From contig JAJAGP010001990.1 in the NCBI GenBank assembly GCA_025084515.1, positions 62,001 through 126,000 of the forward strand: DNA of 64,000 bases. Reading direction: 5' to 3'. The stretch's first letter is position 1. Each line of letters opens with the position of its first letter. Below the pieces are notes generated by a model. The model searched no databases and had not been told where the DNA came from. It was given only the letters and a program-made list of their open reading frames with translations. Positions 1-10,022 of the stretch are shown piece after piece. The position numbers were made by a program, and so were the translations under genes. Source of the DNA: Ancistrus triradiatus (taxonomy: Eukaryota; Chordata; Actinopteri; Siluriformes; Loricariidae).

Positions 1-1798
1 AATCAACGCAGTCACCTTTACAGGCAATCAACGCTGGAGATCCACAAGCAGTGGCATGCATTTAAGACCTACAGACCATCGTGTGCATGTGTCCTGGCTG
101 CCAGGTGTATCTATTTAGCTACTTTGGGATTATTTTTCTATGAAGTCACTCAAAAATAATGTACTTTTTAGTTGAGAGTTGCAGAATTTTGGGTTTTGTT
201 GCTAAAGTGTAGTTTTTATATGGGGTGCTCCCTGATCCAATATCTCTCCCTGTTGAACCTCTAAAAAGAAAATATACATTATTATTGTTTAACTGATGAA
301 ATGATCACTCTCTCACATTTTACTAGGTCACCAATTTTGGCCCCTTTTTTGAGAAAATTTGCTTCTTTTGGGCTTGTTTCCATTTGCCTATTTGCTTGTT
401 TCTCTTGTGGGATCTGTCTACTTTATCTGGTCAAGCTTGTTAGCTCACATTTGTACTATAGACTGTCTTAGCTTGGTTGAAGTGTAAGTTTGTCATGTTT
501 GTGTGGATGACTTTCCACTACGTATTTGTAACAAGATGTACATGGCGTTAAAAACTGGATGTGCTTGCCTTCTGTAAGTGATATTGCTTTGTCTGTACCC
601 CACTACCTGTATATTCTCTTTAACCTAGAACTATATATACTGGTTCCCATTTACTCATTGAGCCTGCTGATCTACTTTGCTGTTTAGTGTGACTGCTTTC
701 CCCTAGACAGAGTGGGAGTACATTATTGTATTTTCTATTATTATTGTGAAGTTCCATACATTACAAAAAGGTTTAGCATGTGTATATCAGTTTTCAGTAT
801 TTCCAGCAGTATCTCAGATGTATTTATGTATCATTTGCACCCAGTTTCTTGTGAAAATTCCCTTTATGTTTATATTACAGTAGCATAAAAACTATGCGAC
901 TAGGGTAATGTCTGATCAAGGTCCATTTTGGTCAACAACTTTCACAGAATGTAATATGGTAAGTAAACTAAAATTATACACAATATATACTTTTAGTTTT
1001 CTGAAAGTGGTGACTAGCTGTGTCACTTGATTAGTTGCTTGTGACACAAACATCCAGGTTTGTAAATACAGCGGAACTATGGTATTCTAACTTAATTGGT
1101 TCCGGAAGGCGGTTTGAGTTTTGATTTCAGAATACAATTCATTTCAGACACACCCTGAGGCTGGATCATACACGTACAGATTTTACTGGTGTTCCAAGTC
1201 AGAATTTTTGTTCGAATTCGTGTGCAAAGGACTGTTCGATGTCCGAATTGGTTGAATAAAGAAACTGTCTGAGAAACATACTGTAATAAATCCCACTAGA
1301 AACTTGCTCACCTTGTATTATATAAATATTTTAGTAGGAGTAAAAATTTGATGACAAAAGATAAATTAATCCAATCCGAACAGAGTTTAAAATAACAAAA
1401 ACTGTTTACGATCTGTAATGTATGTACTGCTACCACATAAAACCTTGCTCTGGATCAGATCACTCAGCAATAGATGTTACTCTCTTGGAATGATATCTCA
1501 AATGTACTCCAAGGGTTATTTTCACAAAGCCAAGCCTCTACCTTCAATGGGGTTCTGAACTTGTAGAACTGGTGATGTGGTTGTGCAGTGTATGGCAGCC
1601 TAACACTGTCTTTCTGTACTGTGCATATTACTTCAAGGCTTCAAATCTTTCAGCAGCCCCCAATCTCACAACACATCCCTCTGTTGTGCAGAACACACAC
1701 TCACTCTTCTCCAACACCGACACACATACACAAAACAGTAAAAAGTCACAGACCACTGCTTAAAAACGTATTCTAACAGCGCAAACAATATATATATG
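1..1798. other. No gene recognised; AT-rich flank
   Basis: I see no convincing exon, RNA gene or clear transposon end in this stretch. It is AT-rich with short poly-T and poly-A runs. The first 120 bases can be read open in some frames but show no family I recognise; they could be the tail of a repeat cut by the window edge. Confidence 0.5.
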
Positions 1799-1919
<121 letters not shown>

Positions 1920-2144
1920 ATTCTACATATATATTCCCAAACACACAAAGCACTCATTAGGCTTGCTATGCAGGTATATCTGCACACACATATGCAAGGA
2001 GTGTATTGCTTTGCCAAGAGACAGGAAGCTGCTTGTCTGTTAGTGCACTCTAACAGAAACAGGGAAGAGGGAGTGATGGCAGTAGTTGGACAACGCCTAC
2101 ATTGTAAGTCTTCACACACCTCAGGTCTACACACAAGTGTTTAT

Positions 2145-2237
2145 TCACACACTCACACATACACATTTACGCACACACTCATATGCACATAAGCGCGTGT
2201 ACACGCACACACACGCGCACACACACACACATACACA
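2145..2237. repeat. Imperfect CA-rich tract
   Basis: Interrupted CA repeats with CG and TA substitutions, an older and degraded microsatellite about 230 bp beyond the compound one. Confidence 0.85.
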
Positions 2238-3016
2238 AGACTGTTGTACTTGGCAGAGCCAATATGTTTGAGACTACCTGAGTTTATTTGGATTGCCGCT
2301 GCAAGCTCCCAAGCCACTCACTTTTCAGGTCAAGCCTATCATCTGTCTAAATGCTTCTTTCATGGGGATTTAGCCAGCAATTAACCAGGGTTTTTGGGAA
2401 AAGGTAAATCAAATACATGAAGGAAACACACATGGTACATTTATCACTGTCCATTTATGGTGTCATAACTAGGCTAATTAAACATGGCTCATGACTTTAA
2501 AGAGAGTGGACAACCTGACCAGCCAGCCCTTCTATATTCGTGCACAGACATTAGGTCAAACAGAATCCATGTTTTACTTATTTACTGTTACACCCCTGAT
2601 TAAGGTCTAATTAGGGCAATAACAATGTTTGAAGTGCAGTCTCTGGGCTGAGTGTAGTGGTAGCAAACACACACACAATTGAACATGTAACATCACAAAT
2701 GGGTAGGAAAAGTTAAACATGAAAACATGAAGACTGGGCATAAACAAACTGACATGGCATCAAATGAAAGAGAATCAATTAAACAAGAAAAGGGAATCAA
2801 GATATATAAACCCAAGATATCTCATATTTGTCTGGTCAACTTCATTTCATTTGTTAATAAACATCCATTCAGGCCTGCAACACACAAAAAGATGGGATGG
2901 TAAAGCATTTATCACTTTGTAATCTTGCCATTTCTTCTCATAAAACTTAATAGATATTTTGGAACTGAGGATACCAAGTAATGAAGTGTTTCAGGTGTTA
3001 TTTTGTCCTGTACTAA

Positions 3017-3217
3017 GGACTGTGGTAGCCTAGCAGGTAAGGTACTGTACTATGGACCAAAAGGTCCAGGGTTCAAATCCCACCTCTGCCAAGCTGCCAC
3101 TGTTGGGTCCTTGAGCAAGGCCCTTAACCCACAATTGCTTGGAATGTAAGACTGTATCAATTGTAAGTCGCTCTGGATAAGGGCGTCTGCTAAATTCTGT
3201 AAATGTAAATGTAAATG
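3017..3217 (+). repeat. tRNA-derived SINE with L2-type tail (full length)
   Basis: A tRNA-like head is visible with an A-box region (TGGTAGCCTAGC) and a B box (GGTTCAAATCC). It is followed by a body and a tail reading AAGTCGCTCTGGATAAGGGC, ending in TAAATG repeats. The tail resembles the 3' tail shared by V-SINEs and L2 LINEs in fish, which implies mobilisation by an L2-type enzyme. This copy sits inside family X. The window holds about nine more copies in both orientations. Confidence 0.93.
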
Positions 3218-3249
3218 TCCTATTCCTCCTGTAAACACATCATCAGGTG

Positions 3250-3585
3250 TAACACTACATTTTTTATTTAAAAATTCTCCACAAATGCTCTATTAGGGAC
3301 AGGTCAAGACTGCAGACAGGCCAGTCCAGTACCAATGACTCTGTAATGTGTGCAGCATGTGGTTTTGCATTGTCTTTTTGAAAAATGCATGTACATCTCT
3401 GGAAAAAATGTCATCTTATGTTGCTCTAAAATCTCAACGTATTTTACTGCATTAATGCTGCCATCATAGAACTGACCCACCCCCATACCATGAAAGAGCC
3501 TGGCTTTGTACTTGTAGCTGATAACAGTCTGGATGGTCCTTTTTGTCTTTGGTCTGGAGCACACGGCGTCACCTACTGACATCAC
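3250..3585 (-). pseudogene. Family X transposase fragment
   Basis: About 93 codons are open on the minus strand (3304-3585) and continue degenerately to about 3250. The reading includes SRPKTKRTIQTVISYKYKA, which matches the equivalent region at 54607-54700 (GPKTKRTIQTFISNKSK). Just past the open frame, the D-L-S-L-I-E-H-L-W stretch fits the third catalytic block (DLSPIEN-like) of Tc1 transposases. There is no start, no N-terminal helix-turn-helix and no first catalytic Asp here, so it is a fragment. Assignment to Tc1/mariner is inferred from these motifs. Confidence 0.65.
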
Positions 3586-3748
3586 CTGTTTGAAATCACA
3601 TCGTTTTTTATTTTGTTGTTGTTGTTGTATTACTAGTCCTAAATTGCCTTATCCCAACTATTTTTGGAATGTGTTGCAGGCCTGGATGTTTAACTAACAA
3701 AATGAAGTTGACCAAACAAAATATGAAATACATTGGGTTAATACCAAC

Positions 3749-6040
3749 TAAAAAAACAAACAAACTTGTAAATGTAAGGAACATCACATTTTCTTTGGTT
3801 TAACTCATTTATCCTGAAACTGGGATTATTCTTGTTACACAGTACTGAGCATAGAGCATATCAAAACAGCAACGTGACACTTAGTCCTACTTAGTACTTA
3901 GTAGCATGCTGTCTGTTCTGCTGTTAACAAGGTTATGACACTGATCTGGCCTCTGGTAGATAATTCTTTTACTCATCAGCAAAGTTTCAGAAAGTCAGTG
4001 CATTTGCAACAAATGCTCTAGTTCAAGGGAAACTGAAGCTAAAACCTACGTGACCAAAAATAAGTGATTGTGGAATGCCAAAGGTCTGCTAGGACAACTT
4101 AAAAAGAAATCGCCTTAGGCAGGATGTCACAAGCATAAACAACATACAGCAAGAAATCAACCACAGGAGCCGGAAACACATAGCGAGAGAGCTCATTAAG
4201 TCTACACAAAGAGCAATAAGCTAAAACCCAAGAGCCAGAAACACGCACCAAGACTCATGAAGATCAAAGGCAACAATAGTGTCGTGCGAACAAAAAAATC
4301 TCAAGGCTTGAAAGCAGGAAGCCTGAGCATAAAGCACACGAGGCTTTGTGCTCAACATGCTGGACAAGGCACAGGTCAAATGAAAGAGCAAATGTCACGC
4401 AGGGAAAGAGAGACATCAGCTTAAATATGGTATCCTGATAAGTAGAAACTCACTGCAAGTGCTAGTACTCTGGCAAGTCAGACTGTATTCTGTGCTCTGC
4501 CATGCCAAATAGTACCATTTAGGTTGGCAGGGAGCTCATGACTCGACAGCACCTGCATGTTGCCCGCCCGATTATGAGTTTTCTATTGGCAGGTATGCAA
4601 CTGTACTCTCTTGTTCCACATATACATTAGTTAACAGACAACTCTTGATATTCTTGATTTCTAGTTCAAGCTCTTCTTACGATTCAAATATCACAAATCA
4701 TCAGTCATAATTATTTAATCAGAACTTACAGCAGTGAATGTTATTTCTTTAAGAAGGACATGTTCTTGGATCCTCATATCTTTGTTGTTCCTGGAACAAC
4801 ATTCATTTTTACCTCTTTACTACTTGCTAGTTTATTAACTTTCCAAATCCTGAGGCTTATTCCAAAGTAACCACTTGGAAAATAACAGAAAATGATTAAA
4901 CTACTATTACATCATAAAAGTGTAGAGCAGAAGTGTGGAACCATCCATGGTTTCTTGGATTTTAAGATATTTACCAGTCATTTGATGTCTTGAGAGTGAC
5001 TTATACTCCTGGCACTTCAGAGCTTGAAAATTCCATCCAGAAAATACCAGTCAATTTCCAGACATGAAAGCTATTATATAACTCTGAAATGTAGCTCATG
5101 CATATTAAAAAACAGTGCTGGTTAAAAATATTGAAACATTGAGAATATTTAGCTGCGGTCAACCATAAGCTGAAATGAGCACTCTAATACATGTTATGTG
5201 TAGCAAGCCAGTGTTCGCTAAGCTATTTAATAAATCCCTTCAAACATGTTATTTCCAGAGAGGATTAAAAAATATATATTTAACATACAGTATTTTAAAG
5301 TTTTAATTTACTGAATGTATTGAAATGTTTATTTCTTCATTTAAAATAGGTACTCTAGCATGAATGTTAATAGTTATAGACAAGAATTGCACAAAAACTA
5401 CTTAGGTAATTTTTCACATGGCCGAAAGATAAAATAATTCTCCCTATGAATACACATATAGCTAACTCGCTTCATTGTTCTTTTAACTGTTTATTTAACT
5501 ACTGTTCACAAAAATAATTAATTTTTATAAGGTGAAATCACTTGTTTTTTAATTGATTCATTGATTCATTGTCATTGTCTTATCCGCTTAATCTTTGAGA
5601 ATGCATTCTGTTTCATTCACAGACCACAACATCCCTTTCCCTTTTCCCTGCCACTGTAAAACTTGTAACAGGAAATAATGTGGCAAGTTCAACAAATCAC
5701 ATTATTATGTCTGAATAACAGAGTAGAAAGCTTTCACACATGTTGAGGTTGGCACCCAAGTTCATCTCACCTGAAGTGAACCCCAGAACACCATTTCCAT
5801 TTGGACCCAAGACTGATGTCCAGATCCACACCCAAAACCAAAAATAGCCTTTTCACTTGCCAAACATACCATACAGACATGGGTCCAGACAATAAAATGC
5901 ACAACTGAAAACATTCAGAGTTCTTATTTGGCCTTAAGTGAGTGGATACAACGAAATAAGGTCCAGATTTTGAAATTTTGATTAATCTTACAATTTGTAT
6001 GATAGCTGTCTGGAAACTGACTCATTTTTAAATAGGGAAT
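3749..6040. other. No gene recognised
   Basis: AT-rich DNA with no supportable exon. Around 4020-4620 the base composition shifts to purine-rich with many CAA/GAA words, which looks like an old repeat I cannot name. Around 5550-5600 a short TTCATTGATTCATTGTCATT run resembles the tail of the SINE-like family seen at 32021. Confidence 0.4.
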
Positions 6041-6044
6041 CTTT

Positions 6045-6201
6045 GAGGTGGTTCAAAAGTTGGGGGAATTAAGAGACAGACAGGTAGACTACATCCTATG
6101 TAGAAGAGGTTGCTTAAAAGAGATTGGTGATTGTAAGGTAGTGGCAGGGGAGAGTGTAGCTAGGCAGCATCGGATGGTGGTGTGCAGGATGGCTCTGGTG
6201 G
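6045..6201 (+). pseudogene. Non-LTR retrotransposon endonuclease fragment, cut by gap
   Basis: The plus-strand frame starting near 6048 reads RQVDYILCRRGCLKEIGDCK followed by VVAGESVARQHRMVVCRM. This matches the C-terminal half of the apurinic-type endonuclease of non-LTR elements, where a conserved R-x-I/V-D-Y-I-L block and a later S-x-x-x-x-Q-H block (catalytic Asp/His) occur. The frame runs straight into the 100-N gap, so the rest of the element may lie in the missing bases. The related reverse transcriptase ORF in LACC1 intron 1 may be from the same clade, but the two do not overlap. Confidence 0.75.
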
Positions 6202-6301
6202 NNNNNNNNNNNNNNNNNNNNNNNNNNNNNNNNNNNNNNNNNNNNNNNNNNNNNNNNNNNNNNNNNNNNNNNNNNNNNNNNNNNNNNNNNNNNNNNNNNN
6301 N
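6202..6301. other. Assembly gap (100 N)
   Basis: Exactly 100 unknown bases, the usual placeholder for a gap of unknown size. A LINE fragment is on the left and a family Z repeat on the right, so the gap probably reflects unassembled repeats. Frames that cross it are meaningless. Confidence 0.99.
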
Positions 6302-6719
6302 TCTGTTTTCTCTCCGAGCTGTGTTTCGGTGCCGGTTCCAGCCCCACACATGATGTTCATCCACTGCAGCTCCACTCAAGCTGCTTCCGTCATCAGCTCC
6401 AGCCCCACCATACCCGGGTCACTTAATGCCGATATGCATACTTCACATTTTATTCGAACTTTGACTCCATGACTTTAGTTTCGCACTTAGATTTATCATT
6501 TACGCCGCCCAAGGAGGTTGGGTCCCTTTTTGAGTCTTGGTCCTCCCAAGGTTTCTTCCTAGAACACTCAGGGAGTTTTTCCTTGCCTCTGTCGCCCTAG
6601 GCTTGCTCAATTTGGGATTGGACGTAGTTATTAGGAGATAATCTAAACTTGTAAAGTTGCTTTGAGACAATGCTCCATTGTAAAAAGCGCTATATAAATA
6701 GATCTGACTCGACTTGACT
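6302..6719 (+). repeat. L2-tailed retroposon, family Z
   Basis: The right part reads GCTTTGAGACAATGCTCCAT then AAAAAGCGCTATATAAAT, a typical L2-type 3' tail, and ends in GACTTGACTTGA-like repeats. Other copies are at 21334-21718, 26840-27293, 47371-47772 and 54905-55146, with a diverged relative at 9845-10022. The 5' end of this copy is lost in the gap. No protein is encoded; it looks like a non-autonomous element of about 420-450 bp. Confidence 0.88.
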
Positions 6720-6720
6720 A

Positions 6721-7385
6721 CTCCCTCGTGTGGGAGCCCAGGGATGGCCACCAAAAATACCTCTAGAGGAGGGAAGATACCTGTTGGGCACCAGGAAGGC
6801 AGGTGAATCTGAAGCAGTCACCCCAATGAAGTACCGCAGGCCTCGCAGGGTTGGGGACGTAGAGTCGGTCGGGGGGATCCGTTACCTGGGTCTGGTTCAA
6901 GAACCTGAGATTCTTTGACCGTGCATTGGATTTCCAAGGTCAGACTTGCTACCAGGCAGTCGGCAAGATAGACAAGATAGTGTCAGTGGAGAGGGGACCC
7001 TCTTCAGCAGAGAACTGGTGGGAGCGAGCGTCGGCTTGATGTTGCGAGATCCCAGATGATAGGTGAATGTAAAGTTGAACCTGGAGAAGAAGAGTGCTCA
7101 CCTCGACTAGCGTGAGTTCAACTGCTTCACTGTCTGGATGTAGGTTCTTGTGATCGGCCCAAACAACGAAGGGCTGCCCCGAACCCTCTAACCAGTGTCC
7201 CCATTCCTCCAGAAGGCATTGGTGAGACCGACAGGTATGACCATGTACTTGAAGTGCCCTAATGAGGTGTTAAACGCCATTTTCCACTCATCTCCTTCTT
7301 TGATCTGCACCAGGTGGAAGTTGTTACAGAGATCCAGTTTTGTGAACAATAAAATGTACATGTCATTTTCTGAGTTTCTTTCTGT
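6721..7385 (-). pseudogene. Ty3/gypsy pol remnant (RT joined to RNase H)
   Basis: Read on the minus strand, 7385-7195 gives a reverse-transcriptase stretch with KEGDEWKMAFNTSLGHFKYM and then V-G-L-T-N-A, the standard gypsy RT blocks just before the catalytic YxDD. About 7185 it jumps, in shifted frame, to QPFVVWADHKNL, the RNase H 'DHKNL' block. The catalytic YxDD region is therefore deleted. Further left, degenerate readings resemble the end of RNase H and the start of the integrase linker. Multiple stops and shifts show it is dead. Confidence 0.75.
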
Positions 7386-7392
7386 AATTTTA

Positions 7393-7393
<1 letters not shown>

Positions 7394-7447
<54 letters not shown>
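7394..7447. repeat. (CA)27 microsatellite
   Basis: Uninterrupted CA dinucleotides over 54 bp, at the 5' side of the gypsy fragment. The open frames of Thr/His or Val/Cys across it are not genes. Confidence 0.97.
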
Positions 7448-7450
<3 letters not shown>

Positions 7451-7726
7451 CCCGGTTTATGGCTGACATTTCTCTGACACTGACTGCTTCTGTGGTTGCT
7501 TTCACACTGCCTCTGCCTGTACTGTCTGTAAAGTCATACTACATGTGACTTTTGTTAACCTGATGTAAAAAAGAAATTGCTCAGTAGATTTTTTTTTTTA
7601 CTATTACTTCACTTGATTACTGTCAGTATGATTTCAACTCTGTCGACGCCACTGCTCATTTGGAAACGGGAACTGTTCGACATTGAATGTCTCAATTACA
7701 TGCATCTTTATAACACACTCACTGAC

Positions 7727-8800
7727 AAAAAATAAAAATAAAATAACGCACCCAGATAGAAATGTCGAATCGCTGCAAAACAAGGCATACAGTTATGTCA
7801 CAGTCAGATATATAAATGATTGCAGGTGTGGTAGACACTGGGTCTTGCCACAAAAGGTTGTAAAATTGCTTCCCCTACTGCCCTATAAAAAGGCTCTCAG
7901 AGGCTACTTTTGGGGAGTGTACCTCTTGGTGAGGGGTTGTTGACTGTTAGACATGCCTCTATGACACATTCGAAGGAATTTTGCCCAGACAGACTCTGAG
8001 AGGGGTTGCATCATTGGACTTGGAGAAGCAGGATTGTCGTTTGAATAACTGTCCACCATCTAGGCTGTTCTGACCTGGCTGTTTGGAAGTGTTGGGAGCA
8101 GTGGTTTTGTGAGGGCACGCACACATGGTGAACAGGCTCTGGCAGACCAGACAGACCACCAGTAGAAAGGATTGTTTGATCTGCCAACAAGCATGAGCAG
8201 CTCCCACAGTTTCATTGTCCACCATCCAGACACAGGTGGCACCTTCACTACACACCCTCCTCTCTGCCCGGACCATTTCCAACTGCTTAGCAGAAGGATA
8301 TTTGTTGTCACAGCACCCATTAGGTGTCCTGCCATTGACAACCAGCCATTGTCACCTTCATTTACAGTGGTGTTGTGAAACCTGGACTGCTATGGACTGG
8401 AACTGTACTGTATTGTCTTTAGTGATGAATGCAGGTTTTGTTTGAGATCCAACTATGGTCCGGTTCGAGTAAGGAGGTCTCGTGATGATCTTGCCTCTGA
8501 GGTGGAGTAACACACTCCCCCAACTGCTGATGTGATGATCTGGGGAGCCATTGCATATGACAGTCACTCACCCCTAGTACTGATATGAGCAACACTAACA
8601 GATCAGTGATATGTGTAGGACATCCTGTGGCCAAATGTGTTGCCACTCATGGCAGGGCTTCTATTTGGCATTTTTCAGCACGATAATGCTCCCCCACACA
8701 CAGCAAGGGTTTCCCAGGAATGTCTCTACTAAATTGCAAAACTCTCTAAAAATGAAAAAGCATTTTCTTGGTTGCTACAGGACGCATATCTGACTGAGAG
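7727..8800 (+). mobile_element. Tc1-like transposon, family Y, 3'-truncated
   Basis: The left end reads ACCCAGATAGAAATGTCG and matches the left end of the complete copy at 24113. The interior shows decayed transposase on the plus strand: a V-F-S-D-E-C-R-F block near 8418 (first catalytic Asp), V-M-I-W-G-A-I near 8532, and FQHDNAPPHTARVSQ near 8677 (second catalytic Asp). Frames change several times. No right TIR is found before about 8800, so the copy is truncated or too diverged at that end. Confidence 0.75.
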
Positions 8801-9521
8801 AGACTAACAAAACAAAACTGCTCATTAGAATGGCTTCTGTCTATGTGTTTGTGTGTCCCTTCTGATTGTAATTTGAAGGGTCTGGTAACGGACAAGGAAT
8901 CTGACCAATGAGATTCATGATTTTCCCTACAAGGACTTGGCCATAGCGATCTGGACCCTTCGGGCTACATATTCGTCATTCACAAATAAATGTCACTGTC
9001 TATGTGCATGCTAATTTAGACAGGTAACATCAAATGGCGACTTATAAGGAAATTTAAAATAAAGCAAAGTCAGCCAAGTCTACTTCATTTGTTCAGGTGT
9101 GTAGCATCAGGGGTCCCCCTATATGCACTGCATGCCTTTGTATATAATCAATACATTCATAACTATAGTTTGAATTCGATCCTCCTCCTTCATTGGGAGC
9201 TATTTTTTGTCAAAGAGTGTATTAAAAATGAATTTGAATACAAGCAAAAAGTCCCTAACCTTTTTGTGATTTTTGTATCAATTTCTTTTCCTTTCCCTAT
9301 AGTACCCCCAACTATTGCATTGATATCAGTGTTTGGGAATGACACATAGTCACAGTATTTAAAACTGGACTCAATACTTACTTATTTAGTGAAGCATATT
9401 GCTAGTAGTCTCCCTAACATTTTGTTTTCTCTCCATTTGCTGAGCTGCATGTGTATGTACTGTGACCTGACATGATGGCATCCACCAGATCCACATTTAG
9501 GATGGACTAGATGACTACATT
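8801..9521. other. No gene recognised
   Basis: AT-rich DNA with no exon I can support and no clear repeat ends. Confidence 0.4.
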
Positions 9522-9658
9522 CACATTTACATTTACAGCATTTAGCAGACGCCCTTATCCAGAGCGACTTACAATTGGTACAGTCTTACAATCCAAGCAA
9601 TTGTGGGTTAAGGGTCTTGCTCAAGGACCCAACAGTGGCAGCTTGGCAGAGGTGGGAT
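9522..9658 (-). repeat. SINE fragment, head missing
   Basis: The L2-type tail (GCAGACGCCCTTATCCAGAG on the plus strand) and the body are present, but the copy ends at the 'CCACCTCTGCC' junction so the tRNA-like head with its B box is gone. This is a typical 5' truncation of reverse transcription. Confidence 0.9.
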
Positions 9659-9844
9659 GCTCTAGAACTCTTCTTTCTGCTGAATGACTATTAGTTGTTA
9701 TTCATTGTTCAACTATTTATTTATTCAAATTGTTATACAGACCATTTGCTGTTATATATCCAAATACAGCTTCAGATGACTTTGCTTCAAATATTCAAGT
9801 ACTACTGTTTACTAATTAATCTTGTTGCTCGGTCTCAGCCAAAG

Positions 9845-10022
9845 GTGGATGGTTTCCCCATTTGAGCCAGGTTCCTCTAAAGGTTTCTTCCTTACTGGTC
9901 CCAGGTAGTTTGCTTCTGTCACCCTTGGCTTGCTCATTTGTGGTCTTGACTTTGCTTTTGTAAAGCTCCCTTGAGACAACAGCTATTGCAAAAAGCACCA
10001 TATAAATAAACGGAACATGAAC
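9845..10022 (+). repeat. Diverged family Z relative
   Basis: Shares the order of words AAGGTTTCTTCC, TTGGCTTGCTCA, CTTGAGACAACAG, ATTGCAAAAAGCACC and ATATAAATAAA with the family Z copies, but with many substitutions. It is an older subfamily with the same L2-type 3' end. Confidence 0.75.

Larger units (their letters stand above)
2808..3748. mobile_element. Tc1-like DNA transposon remnant, family X, with TIRs
   Basis: The left end (about 2808-2905) and right end (about 3600-3748) are inverted copies of about 100 bp. Both contain the block reading TCAACTTCATTT then AACATCCAT then AGGCCTGCAACACA, in opposite orientation. Between them lie a transposase fragment (3304-3585, minus) and a SINE (3017-3217). 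A longer relative is at 53748-55593 and a one-sided fragment at 60612-60962. The family assignment to Tc1/mariner rests on the decayed transposase reading; the TIRs are seen directly. The copy is dead. Confidence 0.8.

Noticed and set aside
3017..3217. A tRNA gene on the basis of the A and B boxes
   Set aside because: The head continues into a fixed SINE body with an L2-type tail and the same unit recurs about ten times in the window.
6048..6379. Open frames spanning the 100-N gap
   Set aside because: The Ns translate as unknown residues; only the left 50 codons carry meaning (LINE endonuclease).
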